A DNA stretch of 64,000 bases from Mesorhizobium sp. CU3. Its GTDB lineage: Bacteria; Pseudomonadota; Alphaproteobacteria; Rhizobiales; Rhizobiaceae. The notes below the pieces were generated by a model. That model did no database searches, was not told where the DNA came from, and worked only from the letters and a program-made list of their open reading frames with translations. The position numbers and the translations under genes are program-made. The stretch lies in contig NZ_VFWX01000012.1 in the NCBI RefSeq assembly GCF_006442965.1, positions 124,001 through 188,000 of the forward strand, in the 5' to 3' direction. Numbering within the stretch: the stretch's first letter is position 1; every line of letters starts with the position of its first letter. Of the stretch, positions 15,785-24,140 are shown in pieces.

Positions 15785-18700
15785 TCACCAGACATCGCTC
15801 ACGTAGCGACCATCGGCCCGCAAGCTGTCCAGCCACTGCCGGGCGCCGCCGTCTGCGGCGGCCTCAGGCTCGCCGGAGCATTGCTTGTGGATTTCGATAA
15901 GTGCGGCCTCGACGCCAGCCCCGAGGCGCGCTGCGTCGCCGCACACCCTGACCGAGGCGCCTTGCTCGATCAGCGACCACAATTCGGCCCGTTCGGCGAT
16001 CATCCGGTCCTGGACGAACTTATGGCCGTCCACCGGCGCGAAGGCGTAAGTTGGCCGCAATTCGACAGTTCCCTGCCGTTCGGCCGCTTCGAGCTCTTGG
16101 CGGTGCAGGTAGTCGACGTCGGGGTGGTCGCAGCCGAAATAAGTGATCAATGGCGCCGCCTGGCTTTGCCCGGCGCGGTCGCCGATCATGCCTCGCAAGG
16201 GTGCCAGCCCGGTGCCGGCGCCGATCAGGATGGCGCTACGGTCAATTGGTAAGCGAAACGCGTCGCTGCAGGGCACGACTTTGGCCAGCACCGTGTCGCC
16301 AACCCGTAAGCTTGCAACATAGTTGGATGCGACGCCCCGATAGCGGCGCCCTTCCGGGCTTGCGGCATCCCGATGCGGCGCATCGACCAGTGAGACCATC
16401 AGGTCGACTGCCGCCGGCGACACGACATTTGAGGACGAGATCGAGTAGCGTCTCGGGCTGATCGCGGGCAGCCGGGCCAGGAATGTCTCAAAGGGAAGAT
16501 TGATCGACCGGTAGCGCTCGAGCAGGTCAAGCACGCTGATGCCGGCCGCTGTGACTGACTGCTTGAACGCTGCCACCGGTTGCTCAGCCAAAGCCATGAG
16601 CGGCGCCCGCTCGGGCGGACACGGACAATGCTCGGCCAACAATCGCAGGTCGTCGGGGCTCGCCGGCTCCTGCAGCTCGACATAGTCAGCAAGTATCTCG
16701 CGAAGCGTGATCGGCCGGTCTTCAGGCAGAAGCATACGCAGCCGCCCGGTCGCCCGCACGCGAACGGGGCGGTCGAGCTCGAGGCCGAACCGGTCGCCGA
16801 CCCGATCGACGAGCTCGTCGGGATTGCTTGGCAGCACCGCGAGGTGATCGCCGGTCCGGTAAGTGACACCCTCGGGTAGATTGAGCCGCAAAAAGCGCTT
16901 GGACCGTCCTAGCGGATGAGCAAGATCGGCCATCTCGCCAGCGTCTGTCACGGTCATGGCCAGCATGCCACGCCGGCGCGCCCGTTCCGCCTCGCGGCTG
17001 GCGACAGGTTCCAGCGTGAGGTGAGGGGGCTCATTGCGAGACGGCTCGCCCTGCAGGGCGGCTGCAGCGACACCGCGGCTGCCGACAGCGTCCCAAAGAC
17101 CCTGCGACCAATCTTCGACGCCGCCGACGAAATTGCCGCCAACATCGACGGCGCCGCGTTCGACAAGGCGTGTGGCGCCGGCGGCGGCAAGCCGTTCATC
17201 GATCAAGGACGGAATGCGCTGATAGGTGGCAGCATAGGTGCGGTCGCCCACGCCGAGGACCGCATAGGTCACGCTTGAAAGCGAGCCGGGGTGCAAGGTT
17301 TCCGTCCAGCTTAGGAACCTGTCGGCATCGTCCGTGGGGCGGCCATTGTAGGAAGATGCCACGATCAGCAGCAATGCGTTTGGGCTCATCTCGACGATTT
17401 TTTCCGTAGCGTCATTGAGCGGCGCGACCGACGTGCCGAAGCCGCGATCCGCAGCGCTTGCCGCCAACTCTCGGGCAACGCCCGCCGAAGTGCCGAGATT
17501 TGAACCGTGGAATACAGCAAAAGACGCGAAATTGCCGGCGGCATTCGCAGCCCTTGTGGGTAGACGCGGCGAGGCGGGTGCGGTGAGCGCTTGCTTGGCG
17601 AGACGATCGGCCGGTTTCCTCGGCTCCGGCCGGAGCATGAAACCATCAGGCTTGATGGTGAGGGTCACGCCGATCGTCAACTGATAGTTCGTCCGGTCAT
17701 TGATGGTGAACCTATGGATCAGCATTCCGAGCACCAACGTCGCCTCGTGTAGCGCGAACTGCCGCCCTATGCAGGCTCTTTCGCCATTTCCGAACGGCTT
17801 GTAGACGTGGCCCGGGCGCGCAGCGCTCGCCTCCGCAGAGAAACGGTCGGGGTCGAAGCTGTGCACATTGGCGCCCCACTCCGGCTGCCGATGGAGCGAG
17901 GGGATGAGGATCTGGATGCACTCCCCCGGGGAAAATGCGTAGCGTCCGCCTACGATTGTCTCTTCGACCGGTGTCACCGCATATCCAGGGGCAGTCGGCC
18001 AAAGGCGCAACGCTTCCTCGAGGATTTGCCGAACATAAGTGAGCTTGCCGACATCCTCATAGCTTGGGCTGATATCGTCGTCTGCGCCCCATAAGCTGTC
18101 CACCTCGCGCTGGGCGCGGGCAAGGACGGTCGGATGCTTGGCGAGATAGTAGAGCGAAAAGGACAGCGCCGCGCCTGTGGTCTCGTGGCCGGCGATAAGG
18201 AACGTCATGACCTGGTTGCGGATGTTGGCATCATCGAGCGGCTCGCCGGTCGCTGGGTCGGGCGTGTTGAGCATGCGGCCAAGCAGGTCGTCGGTGCGGT
18301 TCGGTTCCTCGGCACGCCGACGCTCTATCAGCGACGTGATGAGATCCTGCATCGCCATGATGTCCCGCGCATAGGCTTGCCTGCGCCGGAACCGCAGACG
18401 TTTAGCGATCTTTGGAAGTTCATTTGCTTGCTGGGCATAGGTGAGGGCGCCGATCATGGACGCGACGAAGGGGTGCAGTTCTTCTGCCGCGAAGGAGCCG
18501 AAATCGTGCCCGAACCCACACATGCCGATCGTGTCGAAGGTGAGACGGGTCATGTCCCGCGACACGTCGACGGGAAGCTCCTTGCGGCCCATCTGCTCCC
18601 AGTAAGAGATCAGGCTGCGCGCGGCCGAGACCATCATCGCGTGGTATCCGCGCATCGCCTCCCGCGTGAATGCGGGCATAAGGATGTTGTGGGCCTTACG

Positions 18701-19015
18701 CCAATTGGGCTCCTCATTATACGCCGTGAACAGGCCGTCGCCGCCAATGTCCCGGAGCGTCACGAGATCGGCATGCACGCTCTTTACGAAGCGGTCCGTA
18801 TCTGATAGCTCGGCGACTAGGTCCGATCCGGAAACCATCACCATCTCGTTCTCGAAGACGCGGAGCCGAAAGATCGGTCCAAGCGCCTCGGCTTCGGCCA
18901 AGAGGTAGTCCATCAGGCGTCCGCCGCTAGGGATGCTCAGCGCGTGGCCAAAGAAGGGTAGGACAGTGCGCTCAGGGATCTGAGACGCCTCGTTTGCCAG
19001 CTTCGTCCTGCCCAT
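15785..19015 (-). CDS. Self-sufficient cytochrome P450 of the CYP102 (P450 BM3) family
   Basis: A 1076-residue natural fusion of P450 and diflavin reductase. The heme domain shows TFLIAGHETTG near 271-281, ExxR in EEALRLWPTAPGY, and FGNGERACIG with the heme Cys near 415. The FMN domain starts around 496 (VFHGSNLGTS). The FAD/NADPH part has RRYSISSS, LIGAGTGLAPLRG and a C-terminal Trp. Against BM3 by eye, the Phe87 equivalent is kept (GDGLFTAY), but the Arg47 and Tyr51 positions read Asn and Met, so carboxylate anchoring differs. BM3 hydroxylates fatty acids at subterminal carbons. The start at 19015 follows AGAGGAGG. It heads the leftward cluster and lies 295 bases beyond the AraC gene. Confidence 0.93.
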   Translation of the reverse strand: MGRTKLANEASQIPERTVLPFFGHALSIPSGGRLMDYLLAEAEALGPIFRLRVFENEMVMVSGSDLVAELSDTDRFVKSVHADLVTLRDIGGDGLFTAYNEEPNWRKAHNILMPAFTREAMRGYHAMMVSAARSLISYWEQMGRKELPVDVSRDMTRLTFDTIGMCGFGHDFGSFAAEELHPFVASMIGALTYAQQANELPKIAKRLRFRRRQAYARDIMAMQDLITSLIERRRAEEPNRTDDLLGRMLNTPDPATGEPLDDANIRNQVMTFLIAGHETTGAALSFSLYYLAKHPTVLARAQREVDSLWGADDDISPSYEDVGKLTYVRQILEEALRLWPTAPGYAVTPVEETIVGGRYAFSPGECIQILIPSLHRQPEWGANVHSFDPDRFSAEASAARPGHVYKPFGNGERACIGRQFALHEATLVLGMLIHRFTINDRTNYQLTIGVTLTIKPDGFMLRPEPRKPADRLAKQALTAPASPRLPTRAANAAGNFASFAVFHGSNLGTSAGVARELAASAADRGFGTSVAPLNDATEKIVEMSPNALLLIVASSYNGRPTDDADRFLSWTETLHPGSLSSVTYAVLGVGDRTYAATYQRIPSLIDERLAAAGATRLVERGAVDVGGNFVGGVEDWSQGLWDAVGSRGVAAAALQGEPSRNEPPHLTLEPVASREAERARRRGMLAMTVTDAGEMADLAHPLGRSKRFLRLNLPEGVTYRTGDHLAVLPSNPDELVDRVGDRFGLELDRPVRVRATGRLRMLLPEDRPITLREILADYVELQEPASPDDLRLLAEHCPCPPERAPLMALAEQPVAAFKQSVTAAGISVLDLLERYRSINLPFETFLARLPAISPRRYSISSSNVVSPAAVDLMVSLVDAPHRDAASPEGRRYRGVASNYVASLRVGDTVLAKVVPCSDAFRLPIDRSAILIGAGTGLAPLRGMIGDRAGQSQAAPLITYFGCDHPDVDYLHRQELEAAERQGTVELRPTYAFAPVDGHKFVQDRMIAERAELWSLIEQGASVRVCGDAARLGAGVEAALIEIHKQCSGEPEAAADGGARQWLDSLRADGRYVSDVW

Positions 19016-19229
19016 GACGACCTCCTCTGCCATCCGCCCTTCAGAGCGCGCCCGCTCGCAGCGGCGTTGGGTGCGCCGCAACCCGGCTGCGGTCGATCTG
19101 ACCACGGACCGGCTTGTCTCAAGCGTCTCGAAATCGGCAGCAGCACCTGGGCAAGGCCAAGATTTTTTTCGATCGGACGCGACCCCTCGTCGACATCCGT
19201 CTGGCCCGGTGCGTCCGGGCTGCTCCTTG

Positions 19230-19313
19230 ATTATTCGAAGTTTTCGAAATCTAGCGAGGCGGGATCGGCGCGATAAGTGGTCAATCCGTCCTATTGCGGG
19301 TCATTTTCGGTCA
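19230..19313 (-). promoter_or_regulatory. Putative activator-dependent P450 promoter region
   Basis: Upstream of the P450 gene, GGTCA occurs on the plus strand at 19279, 19299 and 19309, so the copies are 20 and 10 bases apart and fall on one helix face. TTCGAA occurs twice at 19234-19239 and 19243-19248. A minus-strand AATAAT at 19235-19230 could be a -10 box, which would put the repeats about 55-90 bases upstream of the transcription start, a usual place for AraC-type activators. I infer that the adjacent AraC protein binds here. The arrangement is read by eye only. Confidence 0.38.
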
Positions 19314-20342
19314 TACTCCCTTCATCTCGTCTCGCAGGACGCCCGGTGTTTCACCTGTCCAACGGCGAAAAGCGCGCCGAAAATTGTGAGGGTCAGTGAA
19401 GCCCACCAAGAAGGCAATTTGCTCGACGGACACCTGGGAGTTCGCCAGCAGTTCAAGCGCCCTGTCCTTGCGCAATTGGTCAAGCACGCTCTGGAAGGAC
19501 ACTCCATTCTCACCCAGCCGGCGGCGCAGCGTGCGCTCGCTCATGCCGAGTTCGCGCGCCACCGTCACGACGTGATTGCGTTCCTGGAGTCTGTGCCTAA
19601 GGACCCGTTCCACGGACTCGATGATCTCGGCGGCTTCGCGCTTGCGGACCCGGCTGTGGGCTATGAAATCGAGCAGCTGTCTGTGGCTGAAGGGATCGGC
19701 GGTAGCTAGGGGCCGCTCATAAAACGTCTTATCGAATATAAAGGCGTTCTCCACCTGACCGAAGTGGACAGGACAGCGAAAGATCCGTCGATAGACGTCG
19801 ACATAAGGCGGGGCGGGATATGTCACGTCAACGCGGATAGGTTTGAAGTCGTTACCCATGAGCGCCGCTGCTATGCCCATGAAACTTGCAAAAGATTCCT
19901 CGACCAGGAAAACATAGGTATCCGGGTCGTGAAAACGGCTGGTCGCAGTCACGACCACGCCCTGCTCGTCGCAACGCGTATCGTAGCGCAGCATGCTGCC
20001 GACATCCTTTTGCAACTCGATACCAAGCTCCACGGCATCGCCTACGGTCGGCGCCGTGAGCATGGCGTAGCCGACCAGGCCAGCGGATGTGATCTTCTGC
20101 CGCAAACCAGACTCGAGGCCGAGCGCACGTCCCTTCGCCAGTTTTAGGGCGCGCAGTATTGCCAACCGCCCCTGACGAAACGAGACACGGCATGAGGGGT
20201 CTGCGAGGTCGTCAACCGTGATCCCCAGGCCAACCAGAAGCCGTGTCACCTCGATGCCGAAGTCGGCAAGTGTTGCCGCAAGGCTGCGGATGAGGAAGGC
20301 TGGGATGTTGGCTGTTACATAAAGTGGATCTGATGCCTTCAT
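19311..20342 (-). CDS. AraC family regulator, OruR/VirS type
   Basis: A 343-residue regulator. The N-terminal two thirds match the arabinose-binding-like domain of OruR/VirS/ArgR-type AraC proteins (ADFGIEVTRLLVGLGI, GLVGYAMLTAPTVGDAV). The C-terminal double helix-turn-helix reads VARELGMSERTLRRRLGENGVSFQSVLD and then SVEQIAFLVGFTDPHNFRRAFRRWTGETP, the classical AraC signature. It lies directly upstream of the P450 gene on the same strand and is the obvious regulator of the cluster. VirS, which has the same architecture, activates the mymA operon in M. tuberculosis in response to acid; the ligand here is unknown. Confidence 0.9.
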   Translation of the reverse strand: MKASDPLYVTANIPAFLIRSLAATLADFGIEVTRLLVGLGITVDDLADPSCRVSFRQGRLAILRALKLAKGRALGLESGLRQKITSAGLVGYAMLTAPTVGDAVELGIELQKDVGSMLRYDTRCDEQGVVVTATSRFHDPDTYVFLVEESFASFMGIAAALMGNDFKPIRVDVTYPAPPYVDVYRRIFRCPVHFGQVENAFIFDKTFYERPLATADPFSHRQLLDFIAHSRVRKREAAEIIESVERVLRHRLQERNHVVTVARELGMSERTLRRRLGENGVSFQSVLDQLRKDRALELLANSQVSVEQIAFLVGFTDPHNFRRAFRRWTGETPGVLRDEMKGV

Positions 20343-20413
20343 TTTGTGCTCCTCCGGATACCATCCGCATCACACTGCCACTGCCTGCCGCCTGATTATC
20401 GCGAGCCATGATC

Positions 20414-21343
20414 TTAAAGCGCCTTTTGCAGTTCCGGTAGGATAACGAAGAGATCGCCGACGAGACCGTAATCGGCAACCTGGAAGATCGGGGCTTCCTC
20501 GTCCTTGTTGATGGCGACGATGACCTTGGAGTCCTTCATGCCGGCAAGGTGCTGGATGGCGCCGGAGATGCCGACAGCGATATAGAGGTCGGGCGCGACC
20601 ACCTTGCCGGTCTGGCCGACCTGCCAGTCGTTCGGCGCATAGCCGGCGTCGACGGCAGCGCGGGAAGCGCCGACGGCGGCGCCAAGCTTGTCGGCCACCG
20701 GCAGGATGACTTCCTGGAACTTCACCGAGGAACCCAACGCGCGACCGCCCGAGATGATGATCTTGGCCGAGGTCAGCTCCGGGCGGTCGCTTTCCGACAA
20801 GCGATTCTCAACGAAGGCGGAGATGGCGGGGCCCGCAGCCACGGCAACATCCTCGATGACAGCCGCACCGCTGCGCTCCGTCATGGAAAATGACGCCGTT
20901 CGCACCGTGATGACTTTCCATGCTCCCGCCGCCTGGACAGTCTGGATGGCGTTGCCGGCATAGATTGGCCGCTTGAAGGTGTCGGGCGAGACCACCTCGA
21001 TGATCTCAGATACCTGCGCGACGTCGAGCAGGGCGGCGACGCGCGGCATCACATTCTTGCCCGCGCTGGAGGCTGCGGCCACAAACGTATCATAAAGGCC
21101 GGCCAGCGAAAGAATGGTCTGGGCAAGCGGCTCGGCCAGCCGCTCGGCAAGCTCATCGGCTTCGGCGAGCAGCACCTTGCGCACGCCCTTCAGCTTGGCG
21201 GCGGCGTCGGCAGCAGCCTTGGCGCTCTTGCCGGCCACCAGCACGTCGACATCCGAGCCGATCTGGAGAGCCGCCGACAGCGCCTTGGCGGTCTGGTCGG
21301 AAAGGCTTGCATTGTCGTGTTCGGCGATGAGAAGAATAGCCAT
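20414..21343 (-). CDS. etfA: Electron transfer flavoprotein alpha subunit
   Basis: A 309-residue EtfA/FixB protein. The C-terminal FAD domain has SAKIIISGGRALGSSVKFQEVILPVADKLGAAVGASRAAVDAGYAPNDWQVGQTGKVVAPDLYIAVGISGAIQH in register with EtfA, including the flavin-contacting Arg and the ISGAIQH loop. With EtfB it takes electrons from acyl-CoA and other dehydrogenases and passes them to ETF-ubiquinone oxidoreductase. It lies downstream of etfB on the same strand. Its closeness to the acyl-CoA-forming cluster may be chance, since these look like housekeeping genes. Confidence 0.95.
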   Translation of the reverse strand: MAILLIAEHDNASLSDQTAKALSAALQIGSDVDVLVAGKSAKAAADAAAKLKGVRKVLLAEADELAERLAEPLAQTILSLAGLYDTFVAAASSAGKNVMPRVAALLDVAQVSEIIEVVSPDTFKRPIYAGNAIQTVQAAGAWKVITVRTASFSMTERSGAAVIEDVAVAAGPAISAFVENRLSESDRPELTSAKIIISGGRALGSSVKFQEVILPVADKLGAAVGASRAAVDAGYAPNDWQVGQTGKVVAPDLYIAVGISGAIQHLAGMKDSKVIVAINKDEEAPIFQVADYGLVGDLFVILPELQKAL

Positions 21344-21500
21344 TGTTTTATCCCTGACTTTCGTCTTCGAGGCTCCCTGAAATCCGGTCAGGCCGAGCCG
21401 AAAACGGTTGGTTTCGAGAACCGGATCGGAGCGTACATCCGTAGGTGAGCACCGGAAGCGCAGAAGCCAGCCGTTTGCAGGCCGGCCTCATCGGATTTCC

Positions 21501-22250
21501 TCAGAGCACGCCGGCTTCGTTCTTCAGCTTTTCGACGAGCTCGGCCACCGACTTGACCTTGACGCCGGCCTTGCGGCCGCTCGGCTCCTCGGTCTTGACC
21601 ACCTTGAGGCGCGGCTTGACGTCGGCGCCGTAGTCGGCCGGGCTCTTCTCGTCGAGCGGCTTCTTCTTGGCCTTCATGATGTTGGGCAGCGAGGCATAGC
21701 GCGGCTGGTTGAGGCGAAGGTCGGCGGTGACGATCACCGGCATCTTCAGTTCCACCGTCTGCAGGCCGCCGTCGACCTCGCGCGTCACCTTGGCCTTGTC
21801 GCCGGCAAGCTCGATCTTGGAGGCGAAGGTGCCTTGAGCCCAGCCGAGCAGTGCCGCCAGCATCTGGCCGGTCTGGTTGCTATCATCGTCGATCGCCTGC
21901 TTGCCGAGGATGACGAGGCCAGGCTTCTCCGCCTCGACCACGCCTTTGAGCACCTTGGCGACGCCGAGCGGCTCGGTCTGCTCGTCGGTCTTGACCAGGA
22001 TGGCGCGGTCGGCGCCCATGGCGAGCGCGGTGCGCAGCGTTTCCTGCGCCTGCTGCGGGCCGATCGAGACGACGATGATCTCCTCGGCCTTGCCGGCTTC
22101 CTTGATGCGGATCGCTTCCTCGACCGCGATCTCATCGAACGGGTTCATCGCCATCTTGACGTTGGCAAGCTCCACGCCCTGTCCGTCGGCCTTGACCCGG
22201 ACCTTGACGTTGGCATCGACGACACGCTTAATCGGAACCAGGATTTTCAT
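21501..22250 (-). CDS. etfB: Electron transfer flavoprotein beta subunit
   Basis: A 249-residue EtfB/FixA protein. It begins MKILVPIKRVVDANVKVRV, then shows NPFDEIAVEEAIRIKE, GADRAILV and LVILGKQAIDDDSNQTGQM, all standard for EtfB and its AMP-binding site. It is the first gene of the etfBA pair, with 157 bases to etfA. In aerobic alphaproteobacteria this pair serves beta-oxidation and dimethylglycine- or sarcosine-type dehydrogenases. Confidence 0.95.
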   Translation of the reverse strand: MKILVPIKRVVDANVKVRVKADGQGVELANVKMAMNPFDEIAVEEAIRIKEAGKAEEIIVVSIGPQQAQETLRTALAMGADRAILVKTDEQTEPLGVAKVLKGVVEAEKPGLVILGKQAIDDDSNQTGQMLAALLGWAQGTFASKIELAGDKAKVTREVDGGLQTVELKMPVIVTADLRLNQPRYASLPNIMKAKKKPLDEKSPADYGADVKPRLKVVKTEEPSGRKAGVKVKSVAELVEKLKNEAGVL

Positions 22251-22622
22251 GAAAGACTTCCCTTTGCCTAAGAGTATTTCTGATTACCCTGTCCCGAAAA
22301 GTGGATGTCACCTTCCGGTTGGCCAGGGCGTCGGAAACGCTGCACCATGATGAAACATCAGCGTGCCCGCTTCCGGAACGAAGGCGTCGGCAGCTTCAAG
22401 AAAGTCCTCCGCCGGGCCTCTGACCTGGTGAGTAAAACGCCCGCCACGGAGATAAGACCGAGCTTCGAAACCGCCTGGCAGTATTGAGGCCATACAGGAC
22501 CTGGAGACGGAAGCGGTATCGAGTGACGCGTGGCCGTTCGCTGACAATATCGAGCGGTTGATGTGAAGCCCCCGCAAGTCCATCGGAGGAGCTGCTGGCA
22601 ACCGGGCGAGCATCCTCATCTC
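22251..22622. other. Intergenic region with a possible decayed cupin fragment
   Basis: Between etfB and the NmrA-like gene. A minus-strand frame around 22310-22500 (YLRGGRFTHQVRGPAEDF and onward) is faintly reminiscent of a cupin fold, but it lacks a clear start, metal histidines in order and a normal end. I regard it as noise or a degraded gene. The plus strand holds only short frames. etfB promoter elements should lie at the left end. Confidence 0.3.
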
Positions 22623-23510
22623 TTAAATAAAGCTTGCTCTGTATCTGGCGATGTATTCCCGCAGAGTCGTCGGCGCGCGGCCAAGCAGTTCCTCGAGAGT
22701 TTTCGTATGCTGCTGTTTCTCCGCGTGCTTACTGGAATAACGCGCATAAGTGGTTAGCGCCTCAGCATGCTCCCCCAATGCCAGCTTAAAAGATTCGTCG
22801 GACTCTACCCAAGTTACCTTCTCGCCAATCTCATCAGAAATCATCTCTGCAATCTCACCAAAGCGATGCCGCATCGGCCCGGTTAAGACATAGGTTCGAC
22901 CGACGTGCTGCTTTGGGCCTTCCCGCAAAATCTTGGCAAACACTTCGCCCATGTCGTCTTCGGAAATCCAGAGCCTTGCCGCGTCACCTTTCATGGGAAG
23001 TTCGCGCCGCTCTCTGACAGACTGGGCCCCGGCTGTGACCAAGTGAAAATCGGTCCACGTTGGTACGTTCACGAAGGTTATTGGAATGTCGGTGCCCCTG
23101 AAGGCTTCCATCGCCATCCAATGCATCGCCACACCGGCATTGGTGCGCAGCCACTCTTCCGTCATATCCTCTTTTGCGATCGGCGGGATGGCTATGAGGC
23201 GGACAAGGTGCTCAAAGACGGGCGACCCTTTGGCGGCCGCTAGAACGTTTGCAACAGCTGTGACCTCGTCGGTGAAATCAGGGGTGACCATCAATGCGCC
23301 GTGGATACCATCGAATGCACGATCCAAGCTGGTCTTGTCCAACCAGTCGGCCGACATGATTTCGGCACCGGGAAACTCGGCCCTTAGCTTGTCTCTACCT
23401 GCCTCGGATCGGCTAGTTAGCCGCAGCCTAACATCGTCCTTGGCGGCCAATTCTCGAGCCACAGGCGCCGCAATGTTTCCCGTCGCTCCTAGGATCAGTA
23501 TAGGTCTCAT
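22623..23510 (-). CDS. NmrA-like NAD(P)-binding oxidoreductase
   Basis: A 295-residue atypical SDR of the NmrA/NAD(P)H azoreductase group. The N-terminal ILILGATGNIAAPVARELA gives the GxxGxxG dinucleotide motif, followed by LRLTSRSEAGRDKLRAEFPGAEIMSADWLD with the Arg typical of NADP preference and DKTSLDRAFDGIHGALMVTP. There is no Tyr-x3-Lys, so it may sense redox state or act as a quinone or azo reductase. The start at 23510 has GGAAG six bases upstream; an ATG at 23522 is the alternative. No operon partner is adjacent. Confidence 0.83.
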   Translation of the reverse strand: MRPILILGATGNIAAPVARELAAKDDVRLRLTSRSEAGRDKLRAEFPGAEIMSADWLDKTSLDRAFDGIHGALMVTPDFTDEVTAVANVLAAAKGSPVFEHLVRLIAIPPIAKEDMTEEWLRTNAGVAMHWMAMEAFRGTDIPITFVNVPTWTDFHLVTAGAQSVRERRELPMKGDAARLWISEDDMGEVFAKILREGPKQHVGRTYVLTGPMRHRFGEIAEMISDEIGEKVTWVESDESFKLALGEHAEALTTYARYSSKHAEKQQHTKTLEELLGRAPTTLREYIARYRASFI

Positions 23511-24140
23511 TGCAACTTCCATCGCTCGTTCACAAAAGCTGATATTAACAGGATTAGGGATATGGTCAACGCTCGCAAGGAGGTTGCGGAGGCGGCCGGC
23601 TGGTGCGCACGGGTCGCAGTTGACGAATTGAATCGAGTTGGCGCCTACAGCTTGGCGGGACTCACTGCCTTGGCGATTTCGATCGGAGGGGAAACGAGGA
23701 TCTGATCCTATCTTGAAACGACGTAATTTCAATTATTTAGCGCTAGGATCAATTCATTTCTTCCGTCGAATAGGTTCCAACGAACCACTTGGGCGTCGCT
23801 GACTTCCGGGATCGCTCTTTCAAGCTGTCTCCGCATACCGCCTGTCGTGCGACTGGTTGGGTTGAAATTCGTGCTGGGTGAAAGACAAACTGATTAACGA
23901 TCAATAAATTGCGCGAGTTGGTGACGGAACATGCAAGCGGGTCGTTGGCCGAGTTGGGCGAATGCTAAGCTTCCGGATTGGACTGCTTTCAGCGAGGCGG
24001 CCGGTCGCATCGTTGTCAGCGCTACCTGGGTGGACGCGTGAACACAGGTTGCATCAGGCCAGTGAAGAAGGCATCGCTGACGATATTGTTCTCGCATACA
24101 TGAGCGTTACGGAAAGCAAATCGGAGCCAAGCAATCGCAC
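23511..24140. other. Long intergenic region, no convincing gene
   Basis: About 630 bases lie between the starts of the NmrA-like gene and the end of the beta-galactosidase gene. The AT-rich part at 23710-23760 probably carries the NmrA-like promoter. Frames of 67-76 codons between 23890 and 24190 on both strands resemble nothing I recognise and lack ribosome sites. The stretch may be a remnant of an older insertion, but I see no transposase motif or terminal repeat. Confidence 0.4.

Noticed and set aside
22308..22619. A 103-codon minus-strand frame with a faint cupin look.
   Set aside because: The metal-binding histidines are not in cupin order, and the resemblance rests on a few residues. 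It is noted only as a possible decayed fragment.
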